Below are positions 15,000 to 24,199 of a stretch of 64,000 bases of DNA, piece after piece (position 1 is the first letter of the stretch; every line of letters begins with the position of its first letter). The stretch is from NCBI RefSeq assembly GCF_013416555.1, contig NZ_JACCFG010000001.1, positions 1,054,001 to 1,118,000 on the forward strand, in the 5' to 3' direction. The notes under the pieces were generated by a model. The model was not told the origin of the DNA. It did not search any database and saw only the letters and a program-made list of their open reading frames with translations. This stretch comes from Sphingomonas sp. R-74633. GTDB lineage: Bacteria; Pseudomonadota; Alphaproteobacteria; Sphingomonadales; Sphingomonadaceae. The position numbers and the translations under genes are program-made.

Positions 15000-17785
15000 T
15001 AGAATTGAGTCCCTACATTGAAGGTTACAAGCTTGGTGTCGTCGCCCTTGGCGTGGAGCAACGTCTTGGCCACGTCGATGCGCAGCGGTCCGAAGGGCGA
15101 ATTCCAGTTCACGCCGAAGCCGATCGAAATACGCGGCATCGCGGAATCGCCGACATAGCGTTCGTAGAACGGTGCGATCTGGTTGTTGTAGACCGCGTTG
15201 ACCGAGGTACCCGCGCAGGGCGTGCTCGCGTTGACCGAATAGCCGACGGCGCAGGTGGTCAGCGCACCCGAGTTGGTCGGGTCGGAAGCACTCACGATGT
15301 AATATTGGTTGCCCGCCGAATCCTTGACGAGATTGTCCTTGGGCAGCAGCGACGGCGACCCGTCGGTGTTGTACTTCAGCGAGCCGTCGGTGTTCTTGGC
15401 CTGCTCGAACTCGATCGTCTTGCCCGGCTTGGTGATGCTGAACAGGCTGCCCGCCATCACGAAGATCGACGGACGCAGGCCCATTTCGGCCGCACCGGCA
15501 CCCAGCGGAATCTCCAGCTCGGCCTTGGTCAGGTAATAGGCCTTGCCGCCGATCGCGTCGTCGGTGACCTGGTCCTTGTCGGTGACGAGGAGCTGATCGC
15601 CGCCGGCCACGGTGCCCGTGTAGCTGTAGCGCTGCACGCGCGGGCCGACGCCGCGGATATCAAAGCCGCGGAACTGCGGCTCGCCCAGGTAGAAGCGGTC
15701 GGTGATGCGCACCGGATCGCTGCCCGGCGTGGTCGCCTTCTCAAGGCTGTGGATGTAGCCGCCCTCGACCGAGAGCGACGCGATGAAGCCCTTGCCGACG
15801 TTCCAGTATTTGTCGCCGTCGAGGCGGGCGCGCAAATAGCGCACGTCGCCGCCGACGCCGGCGAAGTCGCCGCTCACCGACAGGCGCGAGCCGCGGCTCG
15901 GGCGAATACGGCTGTTCAGGCTGTCATAGGTCAGCGTGACGCCGATCAGCGAGGTCAGGCGGTTGCCCACCGCCTCGCAATAATAGCGGCCGGCCTTGAG
16001 CGGGTCGCAGGTGTCGAGGATGCCGTCGTTATTGGTGTCCGAATAGAAGCTCGACTTGTCGAGCGTCACATTGTCCTGCGCCAGATAATAGCGGCCCGAC
16101 AGCGTCCAATATTCGGTCAGCGGCACGCCGGCCACGAGCTGGAAGCCGGTCGAGACCTGGCTGTAGGTCGTCGAGCGGTCCGAGCCGATATAGTTGAACG
16201 CGTTGTAATCGCGGCGGAAGATCGTGCCGCCCAGCGCGATGTTCTTGTCGAACAGATAGGGCTCGGTGAAGCCCAGCTCGAGCGACTTCGAGTAGCTCGA
16301 ATAGTCGACCGAGGCCGACACCGTCTGGCCCATGCCGCGGAAATTGCGCTGGCGGATCGACGCCTGAAGGATGAACTGCTCGAGGCTCGAGAAACCGGCC
16401 GACAGCGTCAGTTCGCCATTGGCGCGCTCTTCGACATTGGCCTTGAGCACGATGCGATCCGGCGCCGAACCCTCGACACGCTCGATCTCGAACTTGTCCT
16501 GGAAATAGCCCAGCGAGTTGATGCGGTCCTGCGAGCGCTTGACCAGGAAGGTATTGAAGGCGTCGCCCTCTGCCACGCGGAACTCGCGGCGGATCACCTT
16601 GTCCTGGGTCTGGCGGTTGCCGGTGATGTCGATGCGCTCGATATAGGTACGATTGGCTTCCGCGATGTGGAAGTTCATCGCCATCGTCAGCGAGTCCTTG
16701 TCTCGCTGGAACTCGGGGCGCACGTCGGCAAAGGCGTAGCCGGCGATGCCGGCGGTCTCGCTCAGCTGCTCGACCGTGTCTTCCACGGCCTTGGCGTCAT
16801 ACCACTGGCCTTCCTTGATGCTCAGCGCCGCGGCGAGCTTCTTGTCGTCGAAGTCGCGGATCGCGCTGTCGACGGTGACCGGACCGAACTTATAGCGGGG
16901 GCCTTCTTCCACCACATAGGTGATGATGAAGTCCTTCTTGTCCGGCGTCAGCTCGGCCACGGCCGAGATCACACGGAAATCGGCATAGCCGTTGGTCAGG
17001 TAGAACTGGCGCAGCTTCTGCTGGTCATAGGCCAGACGGTCCTGGTCGTAGCTCGTGTTCGAGCTCATCAGGTGCATCAGGCTCGACGTCTTGGTCGCCA
17101 TCTCGCCGCGCAGCTTGCCGTCGGAGAACACCTCGTTGCCGATGATGTTGATCTGGCGAACCTTCGACTTCGGGCCCTCATGGACTTCGAAGATCACGTC
17201 GACGCGATTCTGGTCGAGGCTGACCATCTTCGGCTCGACCACGGCGGCGAAGCGGCCCTGGCGGCGATAGAGCTCGATGATGCGCGCGACGTCGGCGCGC
17301 ACCGCGGTGCGGGTGAAGATCTGGCGTGGCGCCAGCTTCACTTCCTTCTTGATCTTGTCTTCCTTGAGCCGCTTGTTGCCCTCGTAGATCACGCGGTTGA
17401 TCACCGGGTTCTCACGGATGCGGATCACCAGGTCGCCGCTCTCGACGCCTTCGATCGACACGTCGGCGAGCAGCTCAGAGGCGAGCAGGTCCTTGATCGC
17501 CTGGTCGACGGTCTCGTTGGTATAGGCATCGCCCACGCGCAGACGCGTGTAGCTCATCACCGTTTCCGGCTCGATGCGCTGCGAGCCCTGGACGCGGATC
17601 GACTTGATCGTGCGCGTCACCTGGGGCGTCACGGGCGCCGGAGCAGCCTGGGCCGCAGCCGGAGCGGGCGCAGGGGCGGTCTGGGTCGCAGTCTGCGCAA
17701 GCGCCGCACCCGAGAGCATAGTGCCCGCGAGAAGGGTCGCCGTGGCGCGCGCGCCGATTTTCGTTGCCTTGATCGCAGTCACCAT
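14999..17785 (-). CDS. bamA: outer-membrane protein assembly factor BamA
   Basis: A 928-residue barrel insertase of the outer membrane. The start at 17785 is chosen because it gives a clean signal peptide (MVTAIKATKIGARATATLLAGTMLSGAALAQ); an ATG at 17854 overlapping the rseP stop is the alternative. Five POTRA domains (about 65-450) lead into the 16-stranded barrel, which ends in F (NVGTQF). A DTNNDGILDTCD loop (residues 583-594), followed by YYC about 10 residues later, looks like a calcium-binding thrombospondin-3-like turn with a possible disulfide. It sits in the standard rseP-bamA-ompH order. Confidence 0.94.
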   Translation of the reverse strand: MVTAIKATKIGARATATLLAGTMLSGAALAQTATQTAPAPAPAAAQAAPAPVTPQVTRTIKSIRVQGSQRIEPETVMSYTRLRVGDAYTNETVDQAIKDLLASELLADVSIEGVESGDLVIRIRENPVINRVIYEGNKRLKEDKIKKEVKLAPRQIFTRTAVRADVARIIELYRRQGRFAAVVEPKMVSLDQNRVDVIFEVHEGPKSKVRQINIIGNEVFSDGKLRGEMATKTSSLMHLMSSNTSYDQDRLAYDQQKLRQFYLTNGYADFRVISAVAELTPDKKDFIITYVVEEGPRYKFGPVTVDSAIRDFDDKKLAAALSIKEGQWYDAKAVEDTVEQLSETAGIAGYAFADVRPEFQRDKDSLTMAMNFHIAEANRTYIERIDITGNRQTQDKVIRREFRVAEGDAFNTFLVKRSQDRINSLGYFQDKFEIERVEGSAPDRIVLKANVEERANGELTLSAGFSSLEQFILQASIRQRNFRGMGQTVSASVDYSSYSKSLELGFTEPYLFDKNIALGGTIFRRDYNAFNYIGSDRSTTYSQVSTGFQLVAGVPLTEYWTLSGRYYLAQDNVTLDKSSFYSDTNNDGILDTCDPLKAGRYYCEAVGNRLTSLIGVTLTYDSLNSRIRPSRGSRLSVSGDFAGVGGDVRYLRARLDGDKYWNVGKGFIASLSVEGGYIHSLEKATTPGSDPVRITDRFYLGEPQFRGFDIRGVGPRVQRYSYTGTVAGGDQLLVTDKDQVTDDAIGGKAYYLTKAELEIPLGAGAAEMGLRPSIFVMAGSLFSITKPGKTIEFEQAKNTDGSLKYNTDGSPSLLPKDNLVKDSAGNQYYIVSASDPTNSGALTTCAVGYSVNASTPCAGTSVNAVYNNQIAPFYERYVGDSAMPRISIGFGVNWNSPFGPLRIDVAKTLLHAKGDDTKLVTFNVGTQF

Positions 17786-17853
17786 CCCACCCCAGTCGGA
17801 ATCAAAATACCGGCCGTCAGCCACGCGGCTTGCACCGCCCTGCACGAACCACA

Positions 17854-18984
17854 TCAGCCGATCAACCCGGCCAGACTTCTCCACACGCCAAACGCGCCGA
17901 GATCGTTGAACGTAACGAACAGCATGAGCGCGAGAATTGCGATCAAACCGCCACGATAGGCCCATTCCATAACCTGCGGCTCCACCGGGCGGCGGCGAAC
18001 GGCTTCCACTGCGTAGAACAGAAGATGGCCGCCATCCAGCACCGGGACTGGCAACAGGTTGATGAATCCTAGATTAATCGAAATAAGCGCGATCAGGAAC
18101 ACCAGGTCTAGGGGTCCCATCGCGAGACTCTGGCCCGAAATCTGGGCGATCTTGAGCGGTCCGCCCAATTCGCTCACCGGAATTCGGCCGATGAGGATGC
18201 GCTTCAGCCCCTCGATCGTGGTGCGCACGATCTCGCCGGTCTGGCGGATGCCGACCAGCGGCGCTTCCCAAAACGCGACCGGCGCCAGCGCCGGCGTGCC
18301 GTAGAAGCCAAGTGCGCCGCGCGTGGAGATATTGCCGAAGCGATCCTTCTCCCGCAGCGTGCCGATCGTGGCGGTGGCGCGACGCGCCTCCCCTCCCCGA
18401 TCATATTCGACAGTCACGCTCTCGCCGGCGCGCAGCACGGTGAAGAGTTGGAGATCGTGGAAATCGTCGATCCGCCGGCCATCGAGCGCAGTGATCCGGT
18501 CCCCCGTCTGGAGCCCCGCCTGCGCGGCCGCCCCCTTGGGGTCCATCTTGCCGATCACCGGCGGCGTCACATTCTGCCCAAAGGCGAAGGCGAAGGCGCT
18601 CAGGATCAGGATGGCGACGATGAAATTGGCGATGGGCCCGGCGGCGACAATGATCGCGCGCTGCCACAGCGCCTTGGCCTGGAAGGTCCGCGCGCGCTCG
18701 GCGGCGGGCAGCGAAAGCCATTCGGGCGAAGGCTGGCTGGCCGGGTTCATGTCGCCGGCGAAGCGGACATAGCCGCCCAGCGGGAGCCAGCCGAACTTCC
18801 AGCGCGTGCCGCGCTTGTCGGTAAAGCCCGCCACTTCGCGGCCAAAACCGATCGAGAATTCGTCCGCCTTCACGCCGAACCAGCGTCCGGCGAGATAATG
18901 GCCAAGCTCATGCAGGAATACGAGCGGCCCGAGCACCAGCACGAATGCGAGGATGGTGACCAGGATGCCGGGGGTTTGAATCAA
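17854..18984 (-). CDS. rseP: RIP metalloprotease RseP (site-2 protease family)
   Basis: A 376-residue intramembrane zinc protease. HELGH at residues 25-29 in the first TM helix binds zinc, and VPVLDGGHL near residue 320 supplies the third ligand. Between them lies a single PDZ domain (about 125-205, GAAAQAGLQTGDRI), where E. coli RseP has two. It releases anti-sigma factors within the membrane. The start is TTG at 18984, overlapping the dxr stop as TTGA, so it depends on coupled translation. Confidence 0.94.
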   Translation of the reverse strand: MIQTPGILVTILAFVLVLGPLVFLHELGHYLAGRWFGVKADEFSIGFGREVAGFTDKRGTRWKFGWLPLGGYVRFAGDMNPASQPSPEWLSLPAAERARTFQAKALWQRAIIVAAGPIANFIVAILILSAFAFAFGQNVTPPVIGKMDPKGAAAQAGLQTGDRITALDGRRIDDFHDLQLFTVLRAGESVTVEYDRGGEARRATATIGTLREKDRFGNISTRGALGFYGTPALAPVAFWEAPLVGIRQTGEIVRTTIEGLKRILIGRIPVSELGGPLKIAQISGQSLAMGPLDLVFLIALISINLGFINLLPVPVLDGGHLLFYAVEAVRRRPVEPQVMEWAYRGGLIAILALMLFVTFNDLGAFGVWRSLAGLIG

Positions 18985-20141
18985 GCGACGCAGTCCTTCA
19001 CACGCTCGCCCGCGATCCGCCTAGCCTCGGCGTCGATTGCCCAAACGGCTTCGAGGCTTTCCGGAGCGACCGGGTCATAGCGGTCAAGCGTATCGGCAGA
19101 GATTGCGGCAATTTCAAGAAAGTTGAGCCGACCCGAAAGGAAGGCCGCAACTGCCACTTCATTCGCCGCATTGAGGATCGCCGGGCGAGCGCCGCCCGCC
19201 TCCAGCGCTTCGCGCGCCAGCCGCAGCGCGGGGAAGCGCTCGGTGTCGGGCGCTTCGAAGTCCAGCCTTGCCAGCGCCACAAAGTCGAGCGGCGGCATCG
19301 GCGTTGCCATCCGGTCGGGCCAGGCGAGCGTGTGCGCGATCGGCACGCGCATGTCCGAAGGGCCCATCTGCGCCAGCACCGAACCGTCGACATATTCCAC
19401 CATCGAGTGGATAACCGATTGGCGATGAACAAGAATTTCCAGCGCGTCGTTCGCCACCGGGAACAGCCGCGCCGCCTCGATCAGCTCGAGGCCCTTGTTC
19501 ATCAGTGTCGCCGAATCGACCGAGATCTTGGCACCCATCGACCAATTGGGGTGCGCGCAGGCCTGGGCCGGCGTCACGCCGCGCATCGCCTCTACGCTCC
19601 ATTCGCGGAACGGGCCGCCGCTCGCGGTCAGGATAATCCGGCGGACTCTTTCAGGGCGCTCGAAATCGAAGCACTGGAAGATCGCATTATGCTCCGAATC
19701 GGCGGGAAGGAGCGTGGCGCCGTGGCGTCGTGCCGCCGCGGTCACCAGGTCGCCGGCCGAAACCAGCGGCTCCTTGTTGGCCAGCACCACCGTGCCGCCC
19801 TGCTCGATCGCCGCCATCGCGGAGCCGAGGCCCGCCAGCCCGACGATCGCCGCCATCGTCCAGTCGGCACCCATCCGCGCCGCGTCGCATACCGCTTCCG
19901 CACCACCCGCTGAGGTGATCCCCGTCCCCGCCAGCCGCTCCTGCAGTGCCGGCAGGCAGTTCGCATCGGCAACCACGGCGTGCCGTGCCCGCGTGCGAAT
20001 CGCCGCAGCGGCGAGTTTCTCGACATCGCAATTGGCGGTGAGCGCGATAACCTCGAATCGCGCCGGCTCGCGCTCGATCAGGTCAAGCGTAGAGCTGCCC
20101 ACCGATCCGGTGGCGCCCAGGATCGTGACGCTGCGCTTCAT
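18981..20141 (-). CDS. dxr: 1-deoxy-D-xylulose 5-phosphate reductoisomerase
   Basis: A 386-residue NADPH enzyme of the MEP isoprenoid pathway, converting DXP to 2-C-methyl-D-erythritol 4-phosphate. It has the nucleotide motif GATGSVGSSTLDLI (about 9-22), metal-binding PADSEHNAIFQ (about 150-160) and the substrate stretches TASGGPFRE and KISVDSATLMNKGLELIEA (in parts). Its ATG overlaps the cdsA stop (ATGA). It supplies precursors for the undecaprenyl product of uppS two genes upstream. Confidence 0.96.
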   Translation of the reverse strand: MKRSVTILGATGSVGSSTLDLIEREPARFEVIALTANCDVEKLAAAAIRTRARHAVVADANCLPALQERLAGTGITSAGGAEAVCDAARMGADWTMAAIVGLAGLGSAMAAIEQGGTVVLANKEPLVSAGDLVTAAARRHGATLLPADSEHNAIFQCFDFERPERVRRIILTASGGPFREWSVEAMRGVTPAQACAHPNWSMGAKISVDSATLMNKGLELIEAARLFPVANDALEILVHRQSVIHSMVEYVDGSVLAQMGPSDMRVPIAHTLAWPDRMATPMPPLDFVALARLDFEAPDTERFPALRLAREALEAGGARPAILNAANEVAVAAFLSGRLNFLEIAAISADTLDRYDPVAPESLEAVWAIDAEARRIAGERVKDCVA

Positions 20142-20917
20142 CGGACCAGCCAGAGCACCAGCAGCGCCGCGACCGGCGCGACCGCGACCAGCCCGTCGAG
20201 CCGGTCCATCACCCCGCCATGGCCCGGCAGCAGATTGCCCGAATCCTTCACGCCAGCGCAGCGCTTCAGATGGCTTTCGAACAAGTCACCAAGCTGCGAG
20301 AGCGCGGCGAGGACCGGCGTTGCCAGGGCAAGCGCCACGGGCAAGCCGAATAACCACACCAGCACGAACGCGAACAGCGTGGCGCCCGCGACACCGCCCA
20401 GAAAGCCGGACCAGGTCTTGTTCGGGCTCACCGCCGGGGCCAGCTTGGGCCCGCCCAGCGCGCGTCCGGTGAAATAGGCCGCGCTGTCACACGCCCAGAC
20501 CAGCGCCATCGCCCAGAAGGTCAGCAGCAGCCCCTGCACCGGCTGTTCGCGGATCAGCACCAGCGCAAGCACGGTCAGCCCGACATAGAAGGCGCCGAGC
20601 GCCAGCTGCAGGTTGCGCGTGATGATGACGAGGAAGAAGAACACGCCGATGATGAAGCCGAGCGCGAGGAAGCCCGGCCCCGCCGCCAGTCCCGGCGCCA
20701 TGATCGCCAGCGGGACGCTCATCGCATATTGGGCCAGCCGCCGGCCGCGCGGATTGGCGCCGGCCAGCATCGCCCATTCGCCCATCATCAGCACTGCGGC
20801 GAAGCTCACCACCAGCCAGAAGCCCAGCCCGCCGGCATAAAGCGCGGCAGCCGCGAGCCCGATCAGCAGCAAGGCGACACCCAGCCGGGTGCCGAGTTCG
20901 GAACCCGTCTTGCTCAC
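20138..20917 (-). CDS. cdsA: phosphatidate cytidylyltransferase
   Basis: A 259-residue integral membrane enzyme making CDP-diacylglycerol from phosphatidate and CTP. About seven to eight hydrophobic segments are followed by the C-terminal signature SPNKTWSGFLGGVAGA...SQLGDLFESHLKRCAGVKDSGNLLPGHGGVMDRLDG (in pieces). The start is GTG at 20917, overlapping the uppS stop as GTGA. The product feeds pssA at 27788-28624. Confidence 0.95.
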   Translation of the reverse strand: MSKTGSELGTRLGVALLLIGLAAAALYAGGLGFWLVVSFAAVLMMGEWAMLAGANPRGRRLAQYAMSVPLAIMAPGLAAGPGFLALGFIIGVFFFLVIITRNLQLALGAFYVGLTVLALVLIREQPVQGLLLTFWAMALVWACDSAAYFTGRALGGPKLAPAVSPNKTWSGFLGGVAGATLFAFVLVWLFGLPVALALATPVLAALSQLGDLFESHLKRCAGVKDSGNLLPGHGGVMDRLDGLVAVAPVAALLVLWLVR

Positions 20918-21666
20918 AAGCCCCCAAAGCGCCGCTGGCGCCGCCCGAATTCATCGAGCGCACTCGCCAGCGCCTTCTCGTCGAAGTCCGGCCACAGCGT
21001 GTCGACGAACAGGAATTCAGCATAAGCCGCCTGCCACAGCAGGAAATTGGAGAGCCGTTGCTCGCCCGACGTGCGGATCAGCAGGTCGAGCGGCGGCAGG
21101 TCACCGGTATCGAGTGCGCTCTCAAACAGCTTCTCGTCGATCGCGGCAGGATCTACCTCCCCCGCCTTCGCCTTTTCGGCGAGCGCGCGGGCGGCATCGG
21201 CCAGCTCGGCCTGCGCGCCATAGTTGAGCGCAATCACGAGCGTCGGCCCCGGATTGTTCGCGGTACGCGCGACGGCGCCCTCGATCATCGCGACGAGATC
21301 GGGCGACAGCTTGCGCCACGCGCCGATGATCCGCAGCTTCACGCCCTCGGACACCAGCTCGTCGAGCTCGCTCGCCAGGAAGTGGCGCAGCAGCCCCATC
21401 AGGTCGCGCACCTCTTCCTCCGGCCGCCGCCAATTCTCAGAGGAGAAGGCGTAGAGCGTCAGGACCTCGATGCCGAGCTTGCGCGCAGCGCGGCTGATCC
21501 GCCGCACCGCTTCCACGCCCTGCTTGTGCCCGGCGATGCGCGGCAGCAGGCGCTTCTTCGCCCAGCGTCCATTGCCGTCCATGATGATGGCGACATGGCG
21601 CGGCGGCGAAGCGCCGTCCGACACGGGGGCAGGCTTAGCGGCCATCGAAAGAGCCACTGACGTCAT
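20914..21666 (-). CDS. uppS: isoprenyl transferase (undecaprenyl diphosphate synthase)
   Basis: A 250-residue cis-prenyltransferase making the C55 lipid carrier for the cell wall. The catalytic Asp is D30 in VAIIMDGNGRWAKKR. YAFSSENWRRPEEEV and TSGEQRLSNFLLWQAAYAEF are the other family motifs. About 20 residues precede the core; an internal ATG at 21645 is an alternative start, and neither has a strong ribosome-binding site. It heads the uppS-cdsA-dxr-rseP chain of four overlapping genes. Confidence 0.95.
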   Translation of the reverse strand: MTSVALSMAAKPAPVSDGASPPRHVAIIMDGNGRWAKKRLLPRIAGHKQGVEAVRRISRAARKLGIEVLTLYAFSSENWRRPEEEVRDLMGLLRHFLASELDELVSEGVKLRIIGAWRKLSPDLVAMIEGAVARTANNPGPTLVIALNYGAQAELADAARALAEKAKAGEVDPAAIDEKLFESALDTGDLPPLDLLIRTSGEQRLSNFLLWQAAYAEFLFVDTLWPDFDEKALASALDEFGRRQRRFGGL

Positions 21667-21699
21667 TCCGGCAACAAGCAGACAGGGCGCGCGCCGGGA

Positions 21700-22257
21700 T
21701 CACTTGCCGAGAATTTCCTTTTCCTTGGCGCTCGCCGCCGCGTCGATGTCGGCGATCGTGCTGTCGGTCAGCTTCTGCACCTCGGTCTCGTGGCGCTTGC
21801 GCTCGTCTTCCGAGTAGACGCCCTTCTTCTCGTCGGTCTTCAGGCTGTCATTGCCGTCGCGGCGCACGTTGCGGACCGCGATGCGCGCCGCCTCGGCATA
21901 TTTGCTGGCGAGCTTGGCGAGCTCCTTGCGGCGCTCCTCGGTCAGGTCCGGGATCGGCAGGCGCAGCGTCTGGCCGTCGGTGATCGGGTTGAGGCCGAGG
22001 CCGGCCGAACGGATCGCCTTCTCGACCGGGCCGACATTGGACTTGTCCCACACGGTGACCGAAAGCAGGCGCGGCTCGGGTGCGGCGACCGTCGCCACCT
22101 GGCTGATCGGCATGTGCGCACCATAGACTTCCACGGTCACCGGATCGAGCAGCGACGTGCTCGCGCGGCCGGTGCGCAGGCCTACCAGGTCATGCTTGAG
22201 CGACTCCACCGCGCCGGCCATCCGGCGCTCGAGGTCGGCCTTGTCATATGCGGCCAT
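21700..22257 (-). CDS. frr: ribosome recycling factor
   Basis: A 185-residue factor that, with EF-G, splits post-termination ribosomes. It has the typical length and motifs: [40 protein letters not shown] (in part), [24 protein letters not shown] (in part), and a C-terminal [23 protein letters not shown] helix. AGAGGAGC precedes the ATG and overlaps the end of pyrH 12 bp upstream. Confidence 0.97.
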   Translation of the reverse strand: MAAYDKADLERRMAGAVESLKHDLVGLRTGRASTSLLDPVTVEVYGAHMPISQVATVAAPEPRLLSVTVWDKSNVGPVEKAIRSAGLGLNPITDGQTLRLPIPDLTEERRKELAKLASKYAEAARIAVRNVRRDGNDSLKTDEKKGVYSEDERKRHETEVQKLTDSTIADIDAAASAKEKEILGK

Positions 22258-22269
22258 TTTCGGCTCCTC

Positions 22270-23001
22270 TTATGCGTATTGGGTTTCGTTCTGGACGATC
22301 GTCGAGATGCCCTCGCCGCGGAGCACGCGGGTGAGATTGCCCTCGTCACGGATGTTGAACACCACGATCGGAATATTGTTGTCGCGGCACAGCGCGACTG
22401 CGGAGGCGTCCATGACCTTCAGATTGTCTGCGAGGACACGGTTGTAACCCAGCGTATCGTAACGCTTTGCGGTCGGCACCTTCTTGGGATCGGCATCATA
22501 GACGCCATCGACCGAGGTGCCCTTGAACAGCGCATCGCAGTTCATCTCGGCCGCGCGCAGTGCTGCCGTGGTGTCGGTGGTGAAGAACGGCAGGCCGGTG
22601 CCCGCGGCGAAAATCACCACGCGGCCCTTCTCCATATGGCGCTCGGCGCGGCGGCGGACATAGGGCTCGCACACCGAAGCCATGGGGATCGCGGACTGGA
22701 CGCGCGTGTCGACGCCGATCTTCTCGAGCGCATTCTGCATCGCCAGCGCGTTCATCACCGTTGCGAGCATTCCCATGTAATCGGCCGAGGCACGATCGAA
22801 TCCCTGCGCCGCCCCCGCCAGGCCGCGGAAGATGTTGCCGCCGCCGACGACCATGCAGATCTCGAGCCCGCTCTCCTTGGCATCCTTCACTTCGAGCGCA
22901 ACCCGCTCACAGGTGTCGGGATCGATGCCGAACTGCCCCTGTCCCATCAGGACCTCGCCCGAGAGCTTGAGGAGGATGCGTTTGAATCGGGGATCGGTCA
23001 C
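22270..23001 (-). CDS. pyrH: UMP kinase
   Basis: A 243-residue amino-acid-kinase-fold enzyme phosphorylating UMP. The start is GTG at 23001 (AAAGG ahead of it), giving (M)[19 protein letters not shown]; the longer open frame lacks a start signal. The key motifs are [38 protein letters not shown] (in part) and a typical [12 protein letters not shown] stretch. It lies in the conserved pyrH-frr-uppS order, although rpsB-tsf, usually adjacent, are separated here by three other genes. Confidence 0.96.
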   Translation of the reverse strand: MTDPRFKRILLKLSGEVLMGQGQFGIDPDTCERVALEVKDAKESGLEICMVVGGGNIFRGLAGAAQGFDRASADYMGMLATVMNALAMQNALEKIGVDTRVQSAIPMASVCEPYVRRRAERHMEKGRVVIFAAGTGLPFFTTDTTAALRAAEMNCDALFKGTSVDGVYDADPKKVPTAKRYDTLGYNRVLADNLKVMDASAVALCRDNNIPIVVFNIRDEGNLTRVLRGEGISTIVQNETQYA

Positions 23002-23085
23002 ATGGAGCCTTTGGTTACTACGGATACTGGGAGCGGCGCGGACCCTAGAGGAGCCCGCCCGCAGGAACAAGCATGCAGATGCCGG

Positions 23086-23496
23086 TTATACCCCGGTTTT
23101 GGCGCTCTGGCGCCACGCCAGGGCGAGCGCCCAGAGTAGTACAACCGCCACGATCCCCAGCGCCACCAGCAGCACGATGACGATCGTGCCCGTAGGCTCG
23201 CCATTGGCGGCCCGAATGCCGTTGGACATCGCCTCGAGCCGTCCGAACACGCTGCGCCAGCCAAAGCCCAGCGCATAGGCCCAGCCAGCCACCAGCAGCC
23301 CCGCCGCGCTCCCCGGCCGCACGATCAGGGAACGCATCCCGCCGAGCAGCATCAGCGCGTTGCAGATATAATCGACCAGCAGCGCTTGGAGCGGCTGCCC
23401 CCAGGTCAGGTGATACCAGGTCTCCAGCGTGAAATGCGTCGCCGCGGCGAACAGGGTCAGGATCGCCAGCGCGGTCTCGGAGCGGTGCCGGATCAT
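23086..23496 (-). CDS. small multi-pass membrane protein
   Basis: A 136-residue protein starting MIRHRSETALAILTLFAAATHF. Four hydrophobic segments are seen (about 9-22, 38-54, 64-80, 104-127). Its ATG overlaps the stop of the TMEM175-like gene (ATGA at 23496-23493), so the two are translated together. The HFTLETWYHLTWGQ segment is distinctive, but I do not recognise a named family. It may be a partner of the upstream channel-like protein. Confidence 0.75.
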   Translation of the reverse strand: MIRHRSETALAILTLFAAATHFTLETWYHLTWGQPLQALLVDYICNALMLLGGMRSLIVRPGSAAGLLVAGWAYALGFGWRSVFGRLEAMSNGIRAANGEPTGTIVIVLLVALGIVAVVLLWALALAWRQSAKTGV

Positions 23497-24134
23497 GCCG
23501 CGCGCATACGCCGCCGCAGCCTGCCCATCACCGCCGCGACCAGGACCATCGGCGCGATCGCCCAGCCGCCGGCGCCCGACGCGACGGCGAGGCCGCTCGC
23601 CCCGAACAGCACCGGGATCAGCACGAATTTCGCAAGCAGGAACCAGCGCTCCTGCCGTCGCACCTCGGCATAGACGAGGTCGCGCCACAGCGCCGCATAG
23701 GCCCAGAGCAGCGCTTGGGCGATGCCGGTCGAGGCGACGAGGAAAGAGTAGAATTTGACCGCCTGGGTCGGCCCATGCTCGGCGACGAGCGCGGCGGCAA
23801 AGGGCGTCAGGCAGATCAGGCAGAGAAAGAGCAACGTCAGGCCGGTATAGGGCCCATCGACCCGCCTCAGCCGCGCGACGATGCCGCGATTGCTCACCCA
23901 GAAAAAGGCGACGATCACGAAACTTAGCGCAAAACCGAACAGCGCACGCCAGGTCTGCGCGAGCAGGTCGAGCATCTCGCCCGACCAATGTTCCGGCGGG
24001 CGCACTTCCAATGCCAGCAAGGTCATGGCGATGGCGAAGACGCCGTCGGAAAGCATGATCAACCGGTCGAACCAATGTCGCTCGATCCGGCGCGGCAGCG
24101 GTTCATGCGTGTCCAGCGATTCCGGTTCGCTCAT
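23493..24134 (-). CDS. TMEM175-family (DUF1211) potassium channel-like protein
   Basis: A 213-residue membrane protein with six hydrophobic segments. The start at 24134 follows GGGGAAGCC. After an N-terminal cytoplasmic stretch, TM1 carries LIMLSDGVFAIAMTLLALEV, the family's FSDGVFAIAxTLL signature with Leu in place of Phe. SFVIVAFFWVSNRGIV forms the third segment, with the usual FW. Bacterial members form K+ leak channels. It is co-translated with the small membrane protein that follows. Confidence 0.85.
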   Translation of the reverse strand: MSEPESLDTHEPLPRRIERHWFDRLIMLSDGVFAIAMTLLALEVRPPEHWSGEMLDLLAQTWRALFGFALSFVIVAFFWVSNRGIVARLRRVDGPYTGLTLLFLCLICLTPFAAALVAEHGPTQAVKFYSFLVASTGIAQALLWAYAALWRDLVYAEVRRQERWFLLAKFVLIPVLFGASGLAVASGAGGWAIAPMVLVAAVMGRLRRRMRAA

Positions 24135-24199
24135 AAGGCTTCCCCCTCGCCTTTTCTGCCCGACAGGAAGACTGGCACGCCCTTGGAGACGAGTCGAGA

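Noticed and set aside
15005..17959. A 984-codon open frame antisense to bamA
   Set aside because: Long antisense frames are expected in GC-rich genes. BamA on the other strand has full domain support; the antisense product has none.
17786..17965. Longer BamA N-terminus beginning upstream of 17785
   Set aside because: The extra residues are not signal-like and push the clear signal peptide into the interior; only the ATG at 17854 remains as a serious alternative because it overlaps the rseP stop.
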